From positions 3,224,001-3,288,000 of the forward strand of contig NZ_CP116615.1 of NCBI RefSeq assembly GCF_024832785.1: a stretch of 64,000 nt of DNA. Direction: 5' to 3'. Shown here piece by piece: positions 1 to 7,770 of this stretch (the first letter of the stretch is position 1; each line of letters starts with the position of its first letter). A program made the translations under genes and the position numbers. Under the pieces are notes generated by a model. That model did not search any database, was not told the DNA's origin, and saw nothing but the letters and a program-made list of their open reading frames with translations. Source of the DNA: Fontisphaera persica. Lineage in GTDB: Bacteria > Verrucomicrobiota > Verrucomicrobiia > Limisphaerales > Fontisphaeraceae.

Positions 1-2
1 GG

Positions 3-137
3 GCGCTCTACGCCGAGCTGCATCGCGCCGATGCCCGGCACGCCCGCTGGCTGGCGGTGGAGCAACCGCCGGAGGACGCCCCCTGGCAGGCCATCCACGA
101 CCGCTTGCGCCGGGCGGCACAGCAGGAAAAAACATGA
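3..137 (+). CDS. C-terminal end of a truncated gene, possibly thymidylate kinase
   Basis: Only the last 44 codons are inside the window, so the gene starts upstream. The readable tail has the pattern Y-x2-L-x3-D followed by ARWLAVEQP and a final helix ending in QQEKT. That resembles the end of bacterial dTMP kinases, where an RW-hydrophobic strand is followed by a last helix, but the match is too short to be firm. Its stop codon (135-137) overlaps an ATG at 134; the more likely start of the next gene is at 221. Confidence 0.4.
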   Translation, partial: ALYAELHRADARHARWLAVEQPPEDAPWQAIHDRLRRAAQQEKT

Positions 138-220
138 ATTTGCGGGCAGATATTGATTGCACTGCCCGAAATGCGTTACGATGGTTTGACGTTTTGGGAA
201 AAAACTTGCAAGCTCGACCA

Positions 221-1759
221 ATGACACGACTGGGAATCATCTTGGGTCTGGTGGCCGCCTGGAGCGGCATCGCCTGGGGCCAAACCAATGGCCTGACCGA
301 ACGCGCCATTTCGCTGGACGAATGCCTGGAGATGGCGCTGCAAAACAATTTCACCCTCCGCATCGAGCGCCACAACATCGAGCAGGCCCGCTTTGACCTG
401 CGCCGCGCGCAAACCGCCTATGACCCGCTGCTGGTCTTTGGCCTCACCCGCGCCGAGAATACGGGCCTGAACCAGACGTTTGACCGCTCTGGCAACCGCT
501 CCGAAAGCTCCTCCCGCAACACCGTGGACACCCTCCAATACGGTATCAGCGGCCTGGGCCCCATGGGCTTTGAATACTCCGTGCCCGTGCGATTCACCCG
601 CAGCTTTGGCGACGGCTACCGGTACAACGTCCTGGACTTGAACACCTTCACCTTTGTGCCCGTGGGCTACGATGAATATGCCGCCCGCTTAAACATCGAG
701 ATGAGGCAACCCCTCCTGCGTAACTTCGCCGTGGACGGCGTCCGCCGCACCATCCAGGTCAACCGCAAGCTGCTCAAAATGTCCGAGCACCAATACGAAG
801 CCCGCCTCATGGAAGTTATGACCCTGGTGGAGCTGGCCTATTACGAGCTGATATTCGCCCGCGAAAATGTGAAAGTCCAGGAACAGGCCCTTAAACTGGC
901 GGAAAAACTCCTGGACAACAACCGCAAGAGTTTCAACGTCGGCAGCATGGCCATCCTCGAAGTGCATCGCGCCGAATCCCTGGTGGCCAGCACGCGGGCC
1001 GATTTGCTGGCCGCCCAGCAATTGGTCAAAGTCCAGGAAAACGTCCTCAAAAACCTCATCACCAAAGATTTGCCCGAATGGAAGCAAGTCTCCTTGGCCC
1101 CCTCGGAGCCCCTGATGGCGGTCCCCCAAGCCCTCGATGTGCGCGAAAGCTGGCGTACCGGCTTGAGCAAACGCCCCGACCTGGCCCAGTTGCGCGTGGA
1201 CTTGGAACGCCAGGACATTGACATCCGCTACTTCAAAAATCAGACCCTGCCCAACTTGAACCTGGTGGGCTCCTACGGTCGCGACGCCCTGGGCACCGGT
1301 TTCGAAAATACCTGGTCCGACCTGCATTTCCGCGATAAAGCCGTGGACTACTACTACGGCATCGAACTCAGCTTTCCCTGGGGCCGCCGTGAAGCCAAAT
1401 ACCGCCTGGCTCAAGAAAAAGACCAGCGCTTGCAAAAAGAGCTTATCCTCCAAAAATTGCAGCAAGATATCCTGGTCCAAATTGACGACGCCATCGAGGC
1501 CGTCAAAACCAGCTACGACCGCATCGCCGCCACCCGCCAGGCCGCTGCCTTTGCCCAAAAAGTGCTCGAATCCGAAGAATCCCTCATGCGTGTGGGCATG
1601 AGCACCTCCTTCATGATTATGCAATATCAGCGCGACCTCACTGCCGCCCGCTCTGAGGAAGTCCGCGCCATTGTTGACTACAACAAAAACCTCGCCCGCC
1701 TCGCTCAGGCCGAAGGCAGCACCTTGGAGCGCCGCAAAATAAAACTCCAGTTCAAATAA
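221..1759 (+). CDS. TolC-family outer membrane efflux protein
   Basis: The 512-residue product has the TolC/OEP layout: a signal peptide (hydrophobic run ending AWGQ), then two related halves of long amphipathic helices with beta segments. Motifs typical of the family are SLDECLEMALQNNFTLR near the N-terminus, a PLLRNF segment about one third in, and KRPDL followed by a helix in the second half. Such proteins form trimeric channels that carry drugs, polysaccharides or proteins across the outer membrane. An in-frame ATG exists at 134, but the ATG at 221 puts the signal peptide at the very N-terminus. No membrane-fusion or RND/ABC partner is adjacent, so the substrate is unknown. It is followed by a 1-kb gene-free stretch. 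Confidence 0.9.
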   Translation: MTRLGIILGLVAAWSGIAWGQTNGLTERAISLDECLEMALQNNFTLRIERHNIEQARFDLRRAQTAYDPLLVFGLTRAENTGLNQTFDRSGNRSESSSRNTVDTLQYGISGLGPMGFEYSVPVRFTRSFGDGYRYNVLDLNTFTFVPVGYDEYAARLNIEMRQPLLRNFAVDGVRRTIQVNRKLLKMSEHQYEARLMEVMTLVELAYYELIFARENVKVQEQALKLAEKLLDNNRKSFNVGSMAILEVHRAESLVASTRADLLAAQQLVKVQENVLKNLITKDLPEWKQVSLAPSEPLMAVPQALDVRESWRTGLSKRPDLAQLRVDLERQDIDIRYFKNQTLPNLNLVGSYGRDALGTGFENTWSDLHFRDKAVDYYYGIELSFPWGRREAKYRLAQEKDQRLQKELILQKLQQDILVQIDDAIEAVKTSYDRIAATRQAAAFAQKVLESEESLMRVGMSTSFMIMQYQRDLTAARSEEVRAIVDYNKNLARLAQAEGSTLERRKIKLQFK

Positions 1760-1846
1760 CCAGGAGCAGGACAACAAATCAAATCTCCCGCCTCCCCCGA
1801 GGCCACGCCCCCACACCTGCCTTCCCTTTCCCTGGCGCAGGCCTCC

Positions 1847-1904
1847 CCGATGTAGCGCAGGCGACTCGCCTGCGGGTTCACGGAGCCTCCCGGCTCCGTG
1901 ATTA
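1847..1904 (+). repeat. Composite palindromic repeat, copy A
   Basis: Two palindromes lie side by side. The first (1856-1874) has arms CGCAGGCG/CGCCTGCG around ACT. The second (1878-1901) has 10-base arms TCACGGAGCC/GGCTCCGTGA around TCCC. The unit is preceded by CCGATGTAG. The same composite returns in reverse orientation at 2627-2680. It is non-coding and looks like a REP/BIME-type dispersed element. Confidence 0.8.
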
Positions 1905-2626
1905 CAGAAATGCCGTCGTCAAACAGACGCGCCTGTAAGCACCAAGCCGCACTTCAATCTCGCAGTAGCCATAACGCATGGCGTCCCGTCCCGCGAAGCG
2001 GGATTGAGCCTGCGTCCCCTAATTCGGTGGCAATGAATTGAAGCAGGTAAATCAATGGTATTTCTGTCCCTAACTTGTCCTCCTCGACTGACTGAACAAA
2101 CGCGCTCATGAATCATCCAAGGTACAGTAACTTTTTACCTCTCCCCGTGGGTGAAGGTCAGGGTGAGGGTGATAGCATCGTAGCTCAGACGTCCCCGATG
2201 TAGCGCAGGCGACTCGCCTGCGCTACACACCCTCACCTTGGCTTTCTGCTACGATGGGGTGGAGGGAAAAGGGGTCAGAGCGTGTGAAGGGGGGAGAGCA
2301 ACCACGAATGAACACGAATGGACACAAATTTTCAACAGAAGGAAACGAAGGGAACGAAGAGGGAGAAGAGGCCCCTCTCCCAGAGGGAGAGGGGAAATGA
2401 TACTGGGCGCTGTGGGATATTTGCCTGCCTCTGCTGGCTACAAGCCAAGATGAAGATGAGGAAACGGTAGCCGCAGAAAAAAACTCATTCATCCCTTGCC
2501 CCTGACCTGCGAGATACATGCCTAATTACGCTTTGCGATTCGTGGAAGACTGCGTTACGGCATAGGAAAGGTTGACGCACGGTCTGGTGCTTCCTTGAGC
2601 GTCCGCTTGACGTTGGCAGTTCTGCA
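1905..2626. other. Gene-free stretch made of dispersed-repeat fragments
   Basis: About 720 bases between the outer repeat copies contain no convincing gene. Recognisable pieces are a CTCTCCCCGTGGGTGAAGG type segment with GTGAGGGTGA near 2138-2170, a run of ACGAATG/ACACAAAT units near 2300-2335, and a hairpin GCCCCTCTCC/GGGAGAGGGG near 2370-2396. Similar fragments are, from memory, common non-coding repeats in unrelated bacterial genomes and often produce spurious small ORFs. I therefore call no protein here. Confidence 0.6.
2192..2227 (+). repeat. Palindromic repeat, copy B (first palindrome only)
   Basis: A perfect inverted repeat with 12-base arms GTAGCGCAGGCG (2200-2211) and CGCCTGCGCTAC (2215-2226) around ACT. 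It shares the leading CCCCGATGTAG with copy A but lacks the second palindrome. Confidence 0.8.
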
Positions 2627-2680
2627 ATCACGGAGCCGGGAGGCTCCGTGAACCCGCAGGCGAGGACGCCTGCGCTACGG
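2627..2680 (-). repeat. Composite palindromic repeat, copy C (inverted)
   Basis: Reverse-oriented copy of the element at 1847-1904. The TCACGGAGCC/GGCTCCGTGA palindrome is at 2628-2651 with loop GGGA, and the CGCAGGCG/CGCCTGCG palindrome is at 2655-2674 with loop AGGA. Loop bases differ from copy A while the arms are identical, which suggests selection on the hairpin. Confidence 0.8.
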
Positions 2681-2732
2681 GGGGGAAGGCAGGGGAAGGC
2701 GTCCGGCGAGGGTTTTCGTTATAAGAAAAATC

Positions 2733-2760
2733 GTGACAATGATGGCTTTACTATTAGAAT
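2733..2760 (+). promoter_or_regulatory. Sigma-70 type promoter of the ArsR-family gene
   Basis: GTGACA at 2733-2738, a 16-base spacer and TAGAAT at 2755-2760. Each hexamer matches the consensus at five of six positions. The predicted transcription start is near 2767, 13 bases before the ATG at 2780. Confidence 0.55.
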
Positions 2761-2775
2761 TAGCAAACATGCTAA
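2760..2775. promoter_or_regulatory. Palindromic operator TTAGC-N6-GCTAA
   Basis: Perfect 5-base arms TTAGC (2760-2764) and GCTAA (2771-2775). The site covers the end of the -10 box and the predicted start of transcription of the following ArsR-type gene. This is the expected place for an autorepressor to bind. Confidence 0.5.
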
Positions 2776-2779
2776 GACT

Positions 2780-3106
2780 ATGACGCCCCTGGCGCGACAA
2801 ATTCAGGCTGACTTCAAACGGAATGAAGCCATGTGCCAAAAGGCGCTGACCTTGTTGCATCTGCTCTCCAACAAGGCGCGTTTCCGCATCGTGTGCGTTG
2901 TCGCTCGCGGCGAGTTTTGCGTGCACGAAATCGCGGAAATTGTCGGCGGCTGCAATCTCTCCAATATTTCACAACAGCTTAAAATGCTCACGCTGGCGGG
3001 CATCATCAAAAAACGCCGGGACCAGCGGCGCATTTTGTACTCGCTGAAGGACCCGCGCATGGCGCAGCTCATTGAGTTTTTGCGCCAGATGCTCGAAGCC
3101 AGGTAA
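2780..3106 (+). CDS. ArsR-family winged-helix transcriptional regulator
   Basis: A 108-residue protein of the usual ArsR length. The N-terminal helix is followed by LLSNKARFRIVCVVARGE, the recognition helix-turn-helix around NISQQLKMLTLAGII, and a wing region KKRRDQRRILYSL. One cysteine sits where classical ArsR proteins have the first Cys of ELCVCDL (here FCVHEI), so the CxC arsenic site is not intact; other cysteines are in RIVCVV and GGCNLS. A metal, a reactive sulfur species or redox state could be the signal, but nothing settles this. The start at 2780 was chosen over an upstream frame because residues before it are repeat-derived and the promoter and operator lie just upstream. No obvious target gene is adjacent. 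Confidence 0.85.
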   Translation: MTPLARQIQADFKRNEAMCQKALTLLHLLSNKARFRIVCVVARGEFCVHEIAEIVGGCNLSNISQQLKMLTLAGIIKKRRDQRRILYSLKDPRMAQLIEFLRQMLEAR

Positions 3107-3134
3107 GGCGCCCGTCGTTCGTCGCGCTGTTTTT

Positions 3135-4319
3135 TCAGGCCCCCGCGCTGCCCACCGGCCCGTAGAATTCCTCCACCACCTGCCGGAATTGATTGTCGCC
3201 GGGTTTGACGATGCCCATTTCGCGCCGGGCATTTTCGGGGGAGTCGCTGGCATGGGCGGCATTGACCATGATGGTGGAGCCGAACTCGCGCCGGATGGAG
3301 CCGGGCGGGGCCTTGGACGGGTCGGTGGGGCCGAGGACGTCGCGGATTTTGGCCACGGCGTTGATTCCCTCATAGACCAGCGCGATGCATTTTTCCGTGC
3401 CGGGCTGATGGCGCAGGGTGACGTCGCATTCGTCCGGCGCGCGGCCGGCCATGAAGCGCACGATGGCGTCAAACTGGCTGTCGCCATACACCGGCCCCAA
3501 CAGCTCGCCCAACTGCGTGGTGACCTCGGGCGGCAAATGGCACTCCAGCTCCTTTTCCAGCACGGCCTTGGCCCGGCTGGCCACCATGCCTTTGAGCTTG
3601 TTACGCAACACCTCGCGCACCGGCCCGTAGAATTCGCAGGCCTCTGCCACGCTCATGCGATGCACCTTGATGGCCACGATGAACAGGCCCGTGCGGCTGA
3701 AATAGTCTATCATGTTGCCCGGCCGCCCCGTGGGGAAGCGGAAATTCTCGGGCTTGATGAGGACCAGTGTCCGCTCGGGTTGCTGGCCAGCGGGATATTC
3801 GATGATGTTTTCCAGCAGGCCGCCATCGCGGTCCGAGAATTGGGTCCACAACCGCAAGTCCCGCACGGCCGCCTCGGAGGTGGGCGCCGCCAGCACCGCC
3901 GGCTCAAAATATCGCAGCGAGCCGTCCTCATTCAGCAGGACATCGCCATAGGTATCGCGGATGGTTTCCCCCATCGTGCGGTTGGGTTTCAAGGTGCCCA
4001 CCACCTGATAGACCTTCTGAACGGCATCCTCGCCGCGAAAAACCAGCATCATCACCCGCCGGCGGCGCCCGCGTGGGTCTGGGCCAATCTGCTTGAGGAT
4101 GTAGTCCTGAATCCATTCCTGGACGCGGCGGTCATCGGGATTTTCCGCATTGACCACCATTGGTGCATAGGCCTCCACCAGCTCGCGGCTGGGGGCAAAC
4201 ATCCGCGCTGCCGCCAGCTCAAGCCCGGTGCGGGCGAGCAACCGGGCTAAAATGCCGCCCGTACGGGATTTATGCAGTGAATAAGGGGTGATGATGACGT
4301 AAGCCAGTTGTTCAGCCAT
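3135..4319 (-). CDS. Double-domain nucleoside diphosphate kinase
   Basis: NDKs transfer the gamma-phosphate between NTPs and NDPs through a phospho-histidine and are normally about 140 residues; this one has 394. The C-terminal half carries the family motifs: VLIKP near 187, YEGINAVAK, the GPTDPSKAPPGSIRREFG loop, and NAAHASDS with the catalytic His at about 356. The N-terminal half repeats the fold in weaker form (YVIITPYSLHK, FRGEDAVQKVYQVVG, GETIRDTYGD), but the position of the catalytic His holds proline (AAPTSE, about residue 146). It therefore looks like an inactive duplicate fused to an active domain. A 13-base palindrome (TTGAATGATTCAA, 4332-4344) lies just upstream of the ATG. Confidence 0.85.
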   Translation of the reverse strand: MAEQLAYVIITPYSLHKSRTGGILARLLARTGLELAAARMFAPSRELVEAYAPMVVNAENPDDRRVQEWIQDYILKQIGPDPRGRRRRVMMLVFRGEDAVQKVYQVVGTLKPNRTMGETIRDTYGDVLLNEDGSLRYFEPAVLAAPTSEAAVRDLRLWTQFSDRDGGLLENIIEYPAGQQPERTLVLIKPENFRFPTGRPGNMIDYFSRTGLFIVAIKVHRMSVAEACEFYGPVREVLRNKLKGMVASRAKAVLEKELECHLPPEVTTQLGELLGPVYGDSQFDAIVRFMAGRAPDECDVTLRHQPGTEKCIALVYEGINAVAKIRDVLGPTDPSKAPPGSIRREFGSTIMVNAAHASDSPENARREMGIVKPGDNQFRQVVEEFYGPVGSAGA

Positions 4320-4402
4320 AATACTTTGAAGTTGAATGATTCAATAAAAAACAAGGATGCTGTTCGGGCGCAAAAAAACTACCCCCAGATTCCCAAAGAA
4401 TT

Positions 4403-4606
4403 TCAGGCCGGCGAAGCTCCCTTGGGAGGTTCGGTCGGGGCTGCTTCCGGCGCAAGGGCGGCCTTGCCGCCTAAAATCTTGAACATGACCACGCCACAGG
4501 TAGGGCATTTGCCTTTGATTGCCTTGCGGCCATTCTTCATCACTTCTTCCACCGCGTCAGCAATCTCTTTCTTGGCTTTGCATTTAACGCAATATCCCTC
4601 GGGCAT
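4403..4606 (-). CDS. DUF5679-type zinc-ribbon mini-protein
   Basis: A 67-residue protein with two CxxC knuckles: YCVKCKAKKEI near the N-terminus and KCPTCGVVMFKI in the middle, followed by an Ala/Pro tail. The MPEGYCVKCKAKKEI opening and the GRKAIKGKCPTCG segment are the signature of the small family I know as DUF5679, whose function is unknown. A GGGAAAGGAT ribosome-binding sequence lies 5-6 bases before the ATG, and a promoter is visible upstream. It probably has its own transcript rather than being part of the NDK operon. Confidence 0.75.
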   Translation of the reverse strand: MPEGYCVKCKAKKEIADAVEEVMKNGRKAIKGKCPTCGVVMFKILGGKAALAPEAAPTEPPKGASPA

Positions 4607-4620
4607 AGAAATCCTTTCCC

Positions 4621-4643
4621 GGCGTCCTCAGACGCCGCTCTAC
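4621..4643 (-). repeat. Short palindromic repeat in the leader of the DUF5679 gene
   Basis: GGCGTC (4621-4626) and GACGCC (4631-4636) form a perfect hairpin with loop CTCA. Read on the minus strand it is preceded by GAGTAGAGC, so it has the GTAG-x2-C plus palindrome layout of the repeats at 1847-2680 and at 9398. It sits between promoter and ribosome-binding site of the downstream gene and may affect translation or RNA stability. Confidence 0.5.
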
Positions 4644-4675
4644 TCACACCCAGTATCCCAAATCAAAGCTATTTC

Positions 4676-4704
4676 AGTGTAAAAGGGCTGGATAGGGGCG
4701 TCAA
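4676..4704 (-). promoter_or_regulatory. Sigma-70 type promoter of the DUF5679 gene
   Basis: On the minus strand TTGACG (4704-4699), a 17-base spacer and TACACT (4681-4676). The -35 matches five of six and the -10 four of six consensus bases. Transcription would start near 4669, leaving a leader of about 60 bases that holds the hairpin at 4621-4636. Confidence 0.5.
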
Positions 4705-4885
4705 CGGGGAAAACACCCCCCTCCGGGAAGGGTGCTATCAGGCCAACGCACCATCCGGTGTCATCACAGCGCCGCAAGCGTCCGCCGGGCCACTGGGTGT
4801 TAATTGTCTTTGGCCGCCCCTGGCCGTCTTGGCGGCCAGGCATGGCTTTGGCCGCGTGCATGGGATGCCGTCTTGCCACCGGCGG

Positions 4886-6310
4886 TTATTCCTTCGTCAA
4901 GGTGGACAAGACCGCGCACAACAGCAAAAACAGGAACAAAATGGAATGGATTTGCAGCGGAAAATCATAAAAGGCATGCAGCAAACACCCGCCCAGCGCC
5001 GAGTACAGCAGCCAGACAAAATAGCGGTCCACTGGAATGCCTCCCGGGGCCTGCCAGCGCCACCAACAGACGCCCAAGGCCCCCAAGATTAATAAAAATC
5101 CCGCCCACCCAAAGGTGATGCGCGTTTCCAGCCAGTCGTTGTGGAGCTGCGCCGGATAATACTCATCATAGGATTTGCGATAGAGCTGGAACAAATTCTT
5201 GAAACTGCCCGGCCCGGAACCAAACACTGGATGGTCCGCCGCCATGCGTTTGGCGGTGTCAAAGGTGGCCTCCCGCCCGTAATACCCCTCGCTGAGGATT
5301 TCCATCCGGGGCCCCAGCTCCTCCCAACCCAGGAGCAACCCGCCCGCCAACACCAGCGCAAACACCCCAAAAACGCCCAGCTTCACTCCCCAGCCGCGCT
5401 GCCATTGGGCCAGCCAGAGAATCACCACCACCAGCAGGCTCAACGCCAGCATGATGAGCGCTCCACCCCGGCTGGTGGAAACCACCGGGCAAACCGCCAT
5501 CAACAGCACGCAGGACAGCAAGAGGTTATGCCGGCGCGGCCCCGCGCCCAGCGGCGAGCGCAATACCACCCGATGGTAACTCCACCACAAGGCCAGCGCC
5601 GCCGGCCAGGCCAGGTTGAAGTATTGGGCCGCATTGCCCCGATAGGCATAGGGACCAAAGAAAGTTTCGATGTCCTTGTTGACCGTAGGCTCCACCAGCC
5701 ACAAGAGCTTGGGGGTGGCGTCCACCCGTTGAATAATGCTGACCAGGGCCAGCACCGCCCCATTGAGGCTGACCACCCACAGCAAGCGCCGCAGCCGCGG
5801 CGGCAGCAGGCGGGCCTGGCCGCTGGCGCCTTGCAACTGGCGCTCCGATAGAAAATACTCCTCCTTGCCATTCCACAGCCAGCTTCGCACCGTCCAAAAC
5901 GCCAACGCCAGCCCCAGGTACATGCGGAAATACTCCCAACTGGCCTCGGCATCATAACTATGCGGCAGCCAGGGAATGATGCGATGGTAATCAAAGGCCC
6001 AGTCCGCCGGGCGGTAGGTGGCCCGCGCATTCCAGGCGCTGACCCAACAATAGAGCAAAATTAACACGGTCAGCACCCCCAGCGCCCAGTCCATGATTTT
6101 GCCCGCATCCCATCCGGGCCGGGGAACGTACTCGCCCAAGGCCCGGCTCAGCAGCCATCGCAGGCCCGTCAGCCCCCCCAGCGTGTAACCCGTGACGGTC
6201 ATGACGCGGATGGACCATTCCTGCGTGGTGCCAAAGGCCCACGGGCCAAAAATAATCATGAAATAAATGCCCGCCTCGATTAGGGCATCGAGCCAGTAGA
6301 GGACACTCAT
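4886..6310 (-). CDS. O-antigen ligase-like membrane protein (Wzy_C type)
   Basis: A 474-residue polytopic inner-membrane protein. Hydrophobic helices fill the N-terminal half and the region around MAVCPVVSTSRGGALIML, whose STSRGG motif is typical of the O-antigen ligase/polymerase family. The large periplasmic loop ends with FGSGPGSFKNLF and HNDWLETRITFGWAG, the conserved GxGxxxF and HNxxLE features of the catalytic loop. Relatives ligate or polymerise glycan chains on undecaprenyl carriers at the periplasmic face. An alternative ATG at 6328 adds six residues; I prefer 6310 because a GGGTGA sequence precedes it. No other surface-glycan genes are adjacent, so the substrate is unknown. Confidence 0.8.
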   Translation of the reverse strand: MSVLYWLDALIEAGIYFMIIFGPWAFGTTQEWSIRVMTVTGYTLGGLTGLRWLLSRALGEYVPRPGWDAGKIMDWALGVLTVLILLYCWVSAWNARATYRPADWAFDYHRIIPWLPHSYDAEASWEYFRMYLGLALAFWTVRSWLWNGKEEYFLSERQLQGASGQARLLPPRLRRLLWVVSLNGAVLALVSIIQRVDATPKLLWLVEPTVNKDIETFFGPYAYRGNAAQYFNLAWPAALALWWSYHRVVLRSPLGAGPRRHNLLLSCVLLMAVCPVVSTSRGGALIMLALSLLVVVILWLAQWQRGWGVKLGVFGVFALVLAGGLLLGWEELGPRMEILSEGYYGREATFDTAKRMAADHPVFGSGPGSFKNLFQLYRKSYDEYYPAQLHNDWLETRITFGWAGFLLILGALGVCWWRWQAPGGIPVDRYFVWLLYSALGGCLLHAFYDFPLQIHSILFLFLLLCAVLSTLTKE

Positions 6311-6522
6311 CCGTTGGTCACCCGGCATGGATGCAGAGACTTTAGCCTGAAGTTGGCTTTAAGAAAATAAAAAACCCAAGGCACTGGCGGGACGCCCGGG
6401 GGACATCTGCGCCAACAGCAAGGGCACAACGGGGAAGGGGTTCTTCCCTGCTGGACATGAGGGGGATGCTTCGCTCAGGTTTGACCCCTCGTTTGGGGTA
6501 GGAAGGAGCATTTCCTAAAAAA

Positions 6523-6553
6523 ATGGGGCTTCTGCGCGATACAGAAGCCCCAT
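6523..6553 (-). terminator. Rho-independent terminator after the parvulin gene
   Basis: Perfect 12-base stem ATGGGGCTTCTG (6523-6534) / CAGAAGCCCCAT (6542-6553) with a 7-base loop. On the minus strand it is followed by a run of seven T (complement of 6516-6522). It lies 32 bases after the stop codon of the gene at 6585. Confidence 0.9.
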
Positions 6554-6584
6554 CGTGCTGTGGCAATGCTTAAAGGGTTGACCT

Positions 6585-7691
6585 TTATTTCTTGGGCGCG
6601 GACGCCGCGGGCGGCCTGGGCGCGGCCGGAGTTTGGACCTTCAGGTTCGGGTCCAGAATTTCCACCTTGGCCTCTTCGCGGATTTTTTGCAGGTATTTCG
6701 GCATTTCCTCCTGCACTTTTTCATTGGCGAGGTAACGCTTGATGTCGTCGGCGACCTTGGCCAGCTCGACTTTTTGGGCCGGGATTTTTTCCAGCACCTT
6801 GATGACGTGGTAGCCGAAAACGGTGGTCACCAGGTCGCTGACCTGTCCCGGTGGCGTGGCAAACGCCGCCGCCTCGAATTCCGGCACCATGCGGCCCCGC
6901 GCAAAGGTGTACTCGCCGCCTTTGTCCTTGGAGCCGGGGTCATCGGAGAATTCCTTGGCCAGCTTGGCAAAGTCCTCGCCTTTTTTGGCGCGGGCCAGGA
7001 TGCTCTCGGCCAGCTTTTTCTTTTCCTCTTTTTGCGCGGCGGGCAGGTCGCGTTTGGCGCCCGGGTTGGGATTGGGGTCGGTCGGGTCCTTGAAGCTGAT
7101 GAGCACATGCGCCGCGCGCACTTGTTCCGGCTGTTCAAATTCCTTCGGGTTTTCGTCGTAGAACTTTTTGATTTCGGCCTCGGTGACCTGGTTTTTGTCG
7201 CGCACTTCGCGGTTGATGACTTCTTCGCAAATCGCCTGCTCCAGGAGCCGCTCGCGGTAGGTGGCGGGCGTCAAGCCGATGGACTTGAGCTGCAGCTCGA
7301 AAAATTCCTCGCTGGGCAGGCGTTTCTTGGTTTCGGCGATGTATTTGTCCGCGTTTTCGGCCGCTTTCTTTTTGTCCTCTTCGGTGGCGCGGGCCACCAG
7401 AAGTTTGGTGGAGATGATGCGGTCGAGCAGCATCGCCTGGTCGCGGTTGCGGTCTTCTTCGCGCACCGCGCGGCCGGAGGCGGCAACGTTGGCCTTGAAC
7501 AGGCTGTAGGCCTCGTCCACCTGGGAGCGTTTGACCTCCACGCCCTTGCCTTTGGCCACCACGGAATCAGGGAACAGCTCCTTGGCGGCGGGCTTGGGGG
7601 CCGCGGCGGCAGCGGGTTGGTCGGCAGCGCCGGCAGCAACGGCCAGGACGAGCGTGGCACAGACGGCGGTGAAGGGAATCAGTTTTTTCAT
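6585..7691 (-). CDS. Exported parvulin-type peptidyl-prolyl isomerase (SurA/PrsA-like)
   Basis: The 368-residue product starts with a clear signal peptide (MKKLIPFTAVCATLVLAVAAGAA). A SurA_N-like helical region follows (VKRSQVDEAYSLF to the QAICEEVINREV segment). The rotamase domain reads QVRAAHVLISF, then ADPGSKDKGGEY-like FSDDPGSKDKGGEYTF, GRMVPEFEAAAF and GYHVIKVLE, all parvulin hallmarks. It should assist folding of exported and outer-membrane proteins in the periplasm. An insert of about 20 charged residues (GAKRDLPAAQKEEKKK) lies between the first two parvulin strands. The start was set at 7691 because of the signal peptide. It follows serA on the same strand after 79 bases. Confidence 0.9.
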   Translation of the reverse strand: MKKLIPFTAVCATLVLAVAAGAADQPAAAAAPKPAAKELFPDSVVAKGKGVEVKRSQVDEAYSLFKANVAASGRAVREEDRNRDQAMLLDRIISTKLLVARATEEDKKKAAENADKYIAETKKRLPSEEFFELQLKSIGLTPATYRERLLEQAICEEVINREVRDKNQVTEAEIKKFYDENPKEFEQPEQVRAAHVLISFKDPTDPNPNPGAKRDLPAAQKEEKKKLAESILARAKKGEDFAKLAKEFSDDPGSKDKGGEYTFARGRMVPEFEAAAFATPPGQVSDLVTTVFGYHVIKVLEKIPAQKVELAKVADDIKRYLANEKVQEEMPKYLQKIREEAKVEILDPNLKVQTPAAPRPPAASAPKK

Positions 7692-7770
7692 GACATTTTG
7701 CCACACAATCTTGGCCGGCCGGCAAAGTGCCGGCCCGGGCGAAACTGGGGCCAGGCTGAGGTTCGGAGTT

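Noticed and set aside
2223-2519. Short open frames on both strands in the repeat patch
   Set aside because: They are made of repeat fragments (for example the SVENLCPFVFIRG-like reading) that recur as spurious proteins in many genomes.
7717-7735. A terminator between serA and the isomerase gene
   Set aside because: The stem GGCCGGC/GCCGGCC is stable, but there is no T-run on the minus strand, so it was only mentioned as a hairpin.
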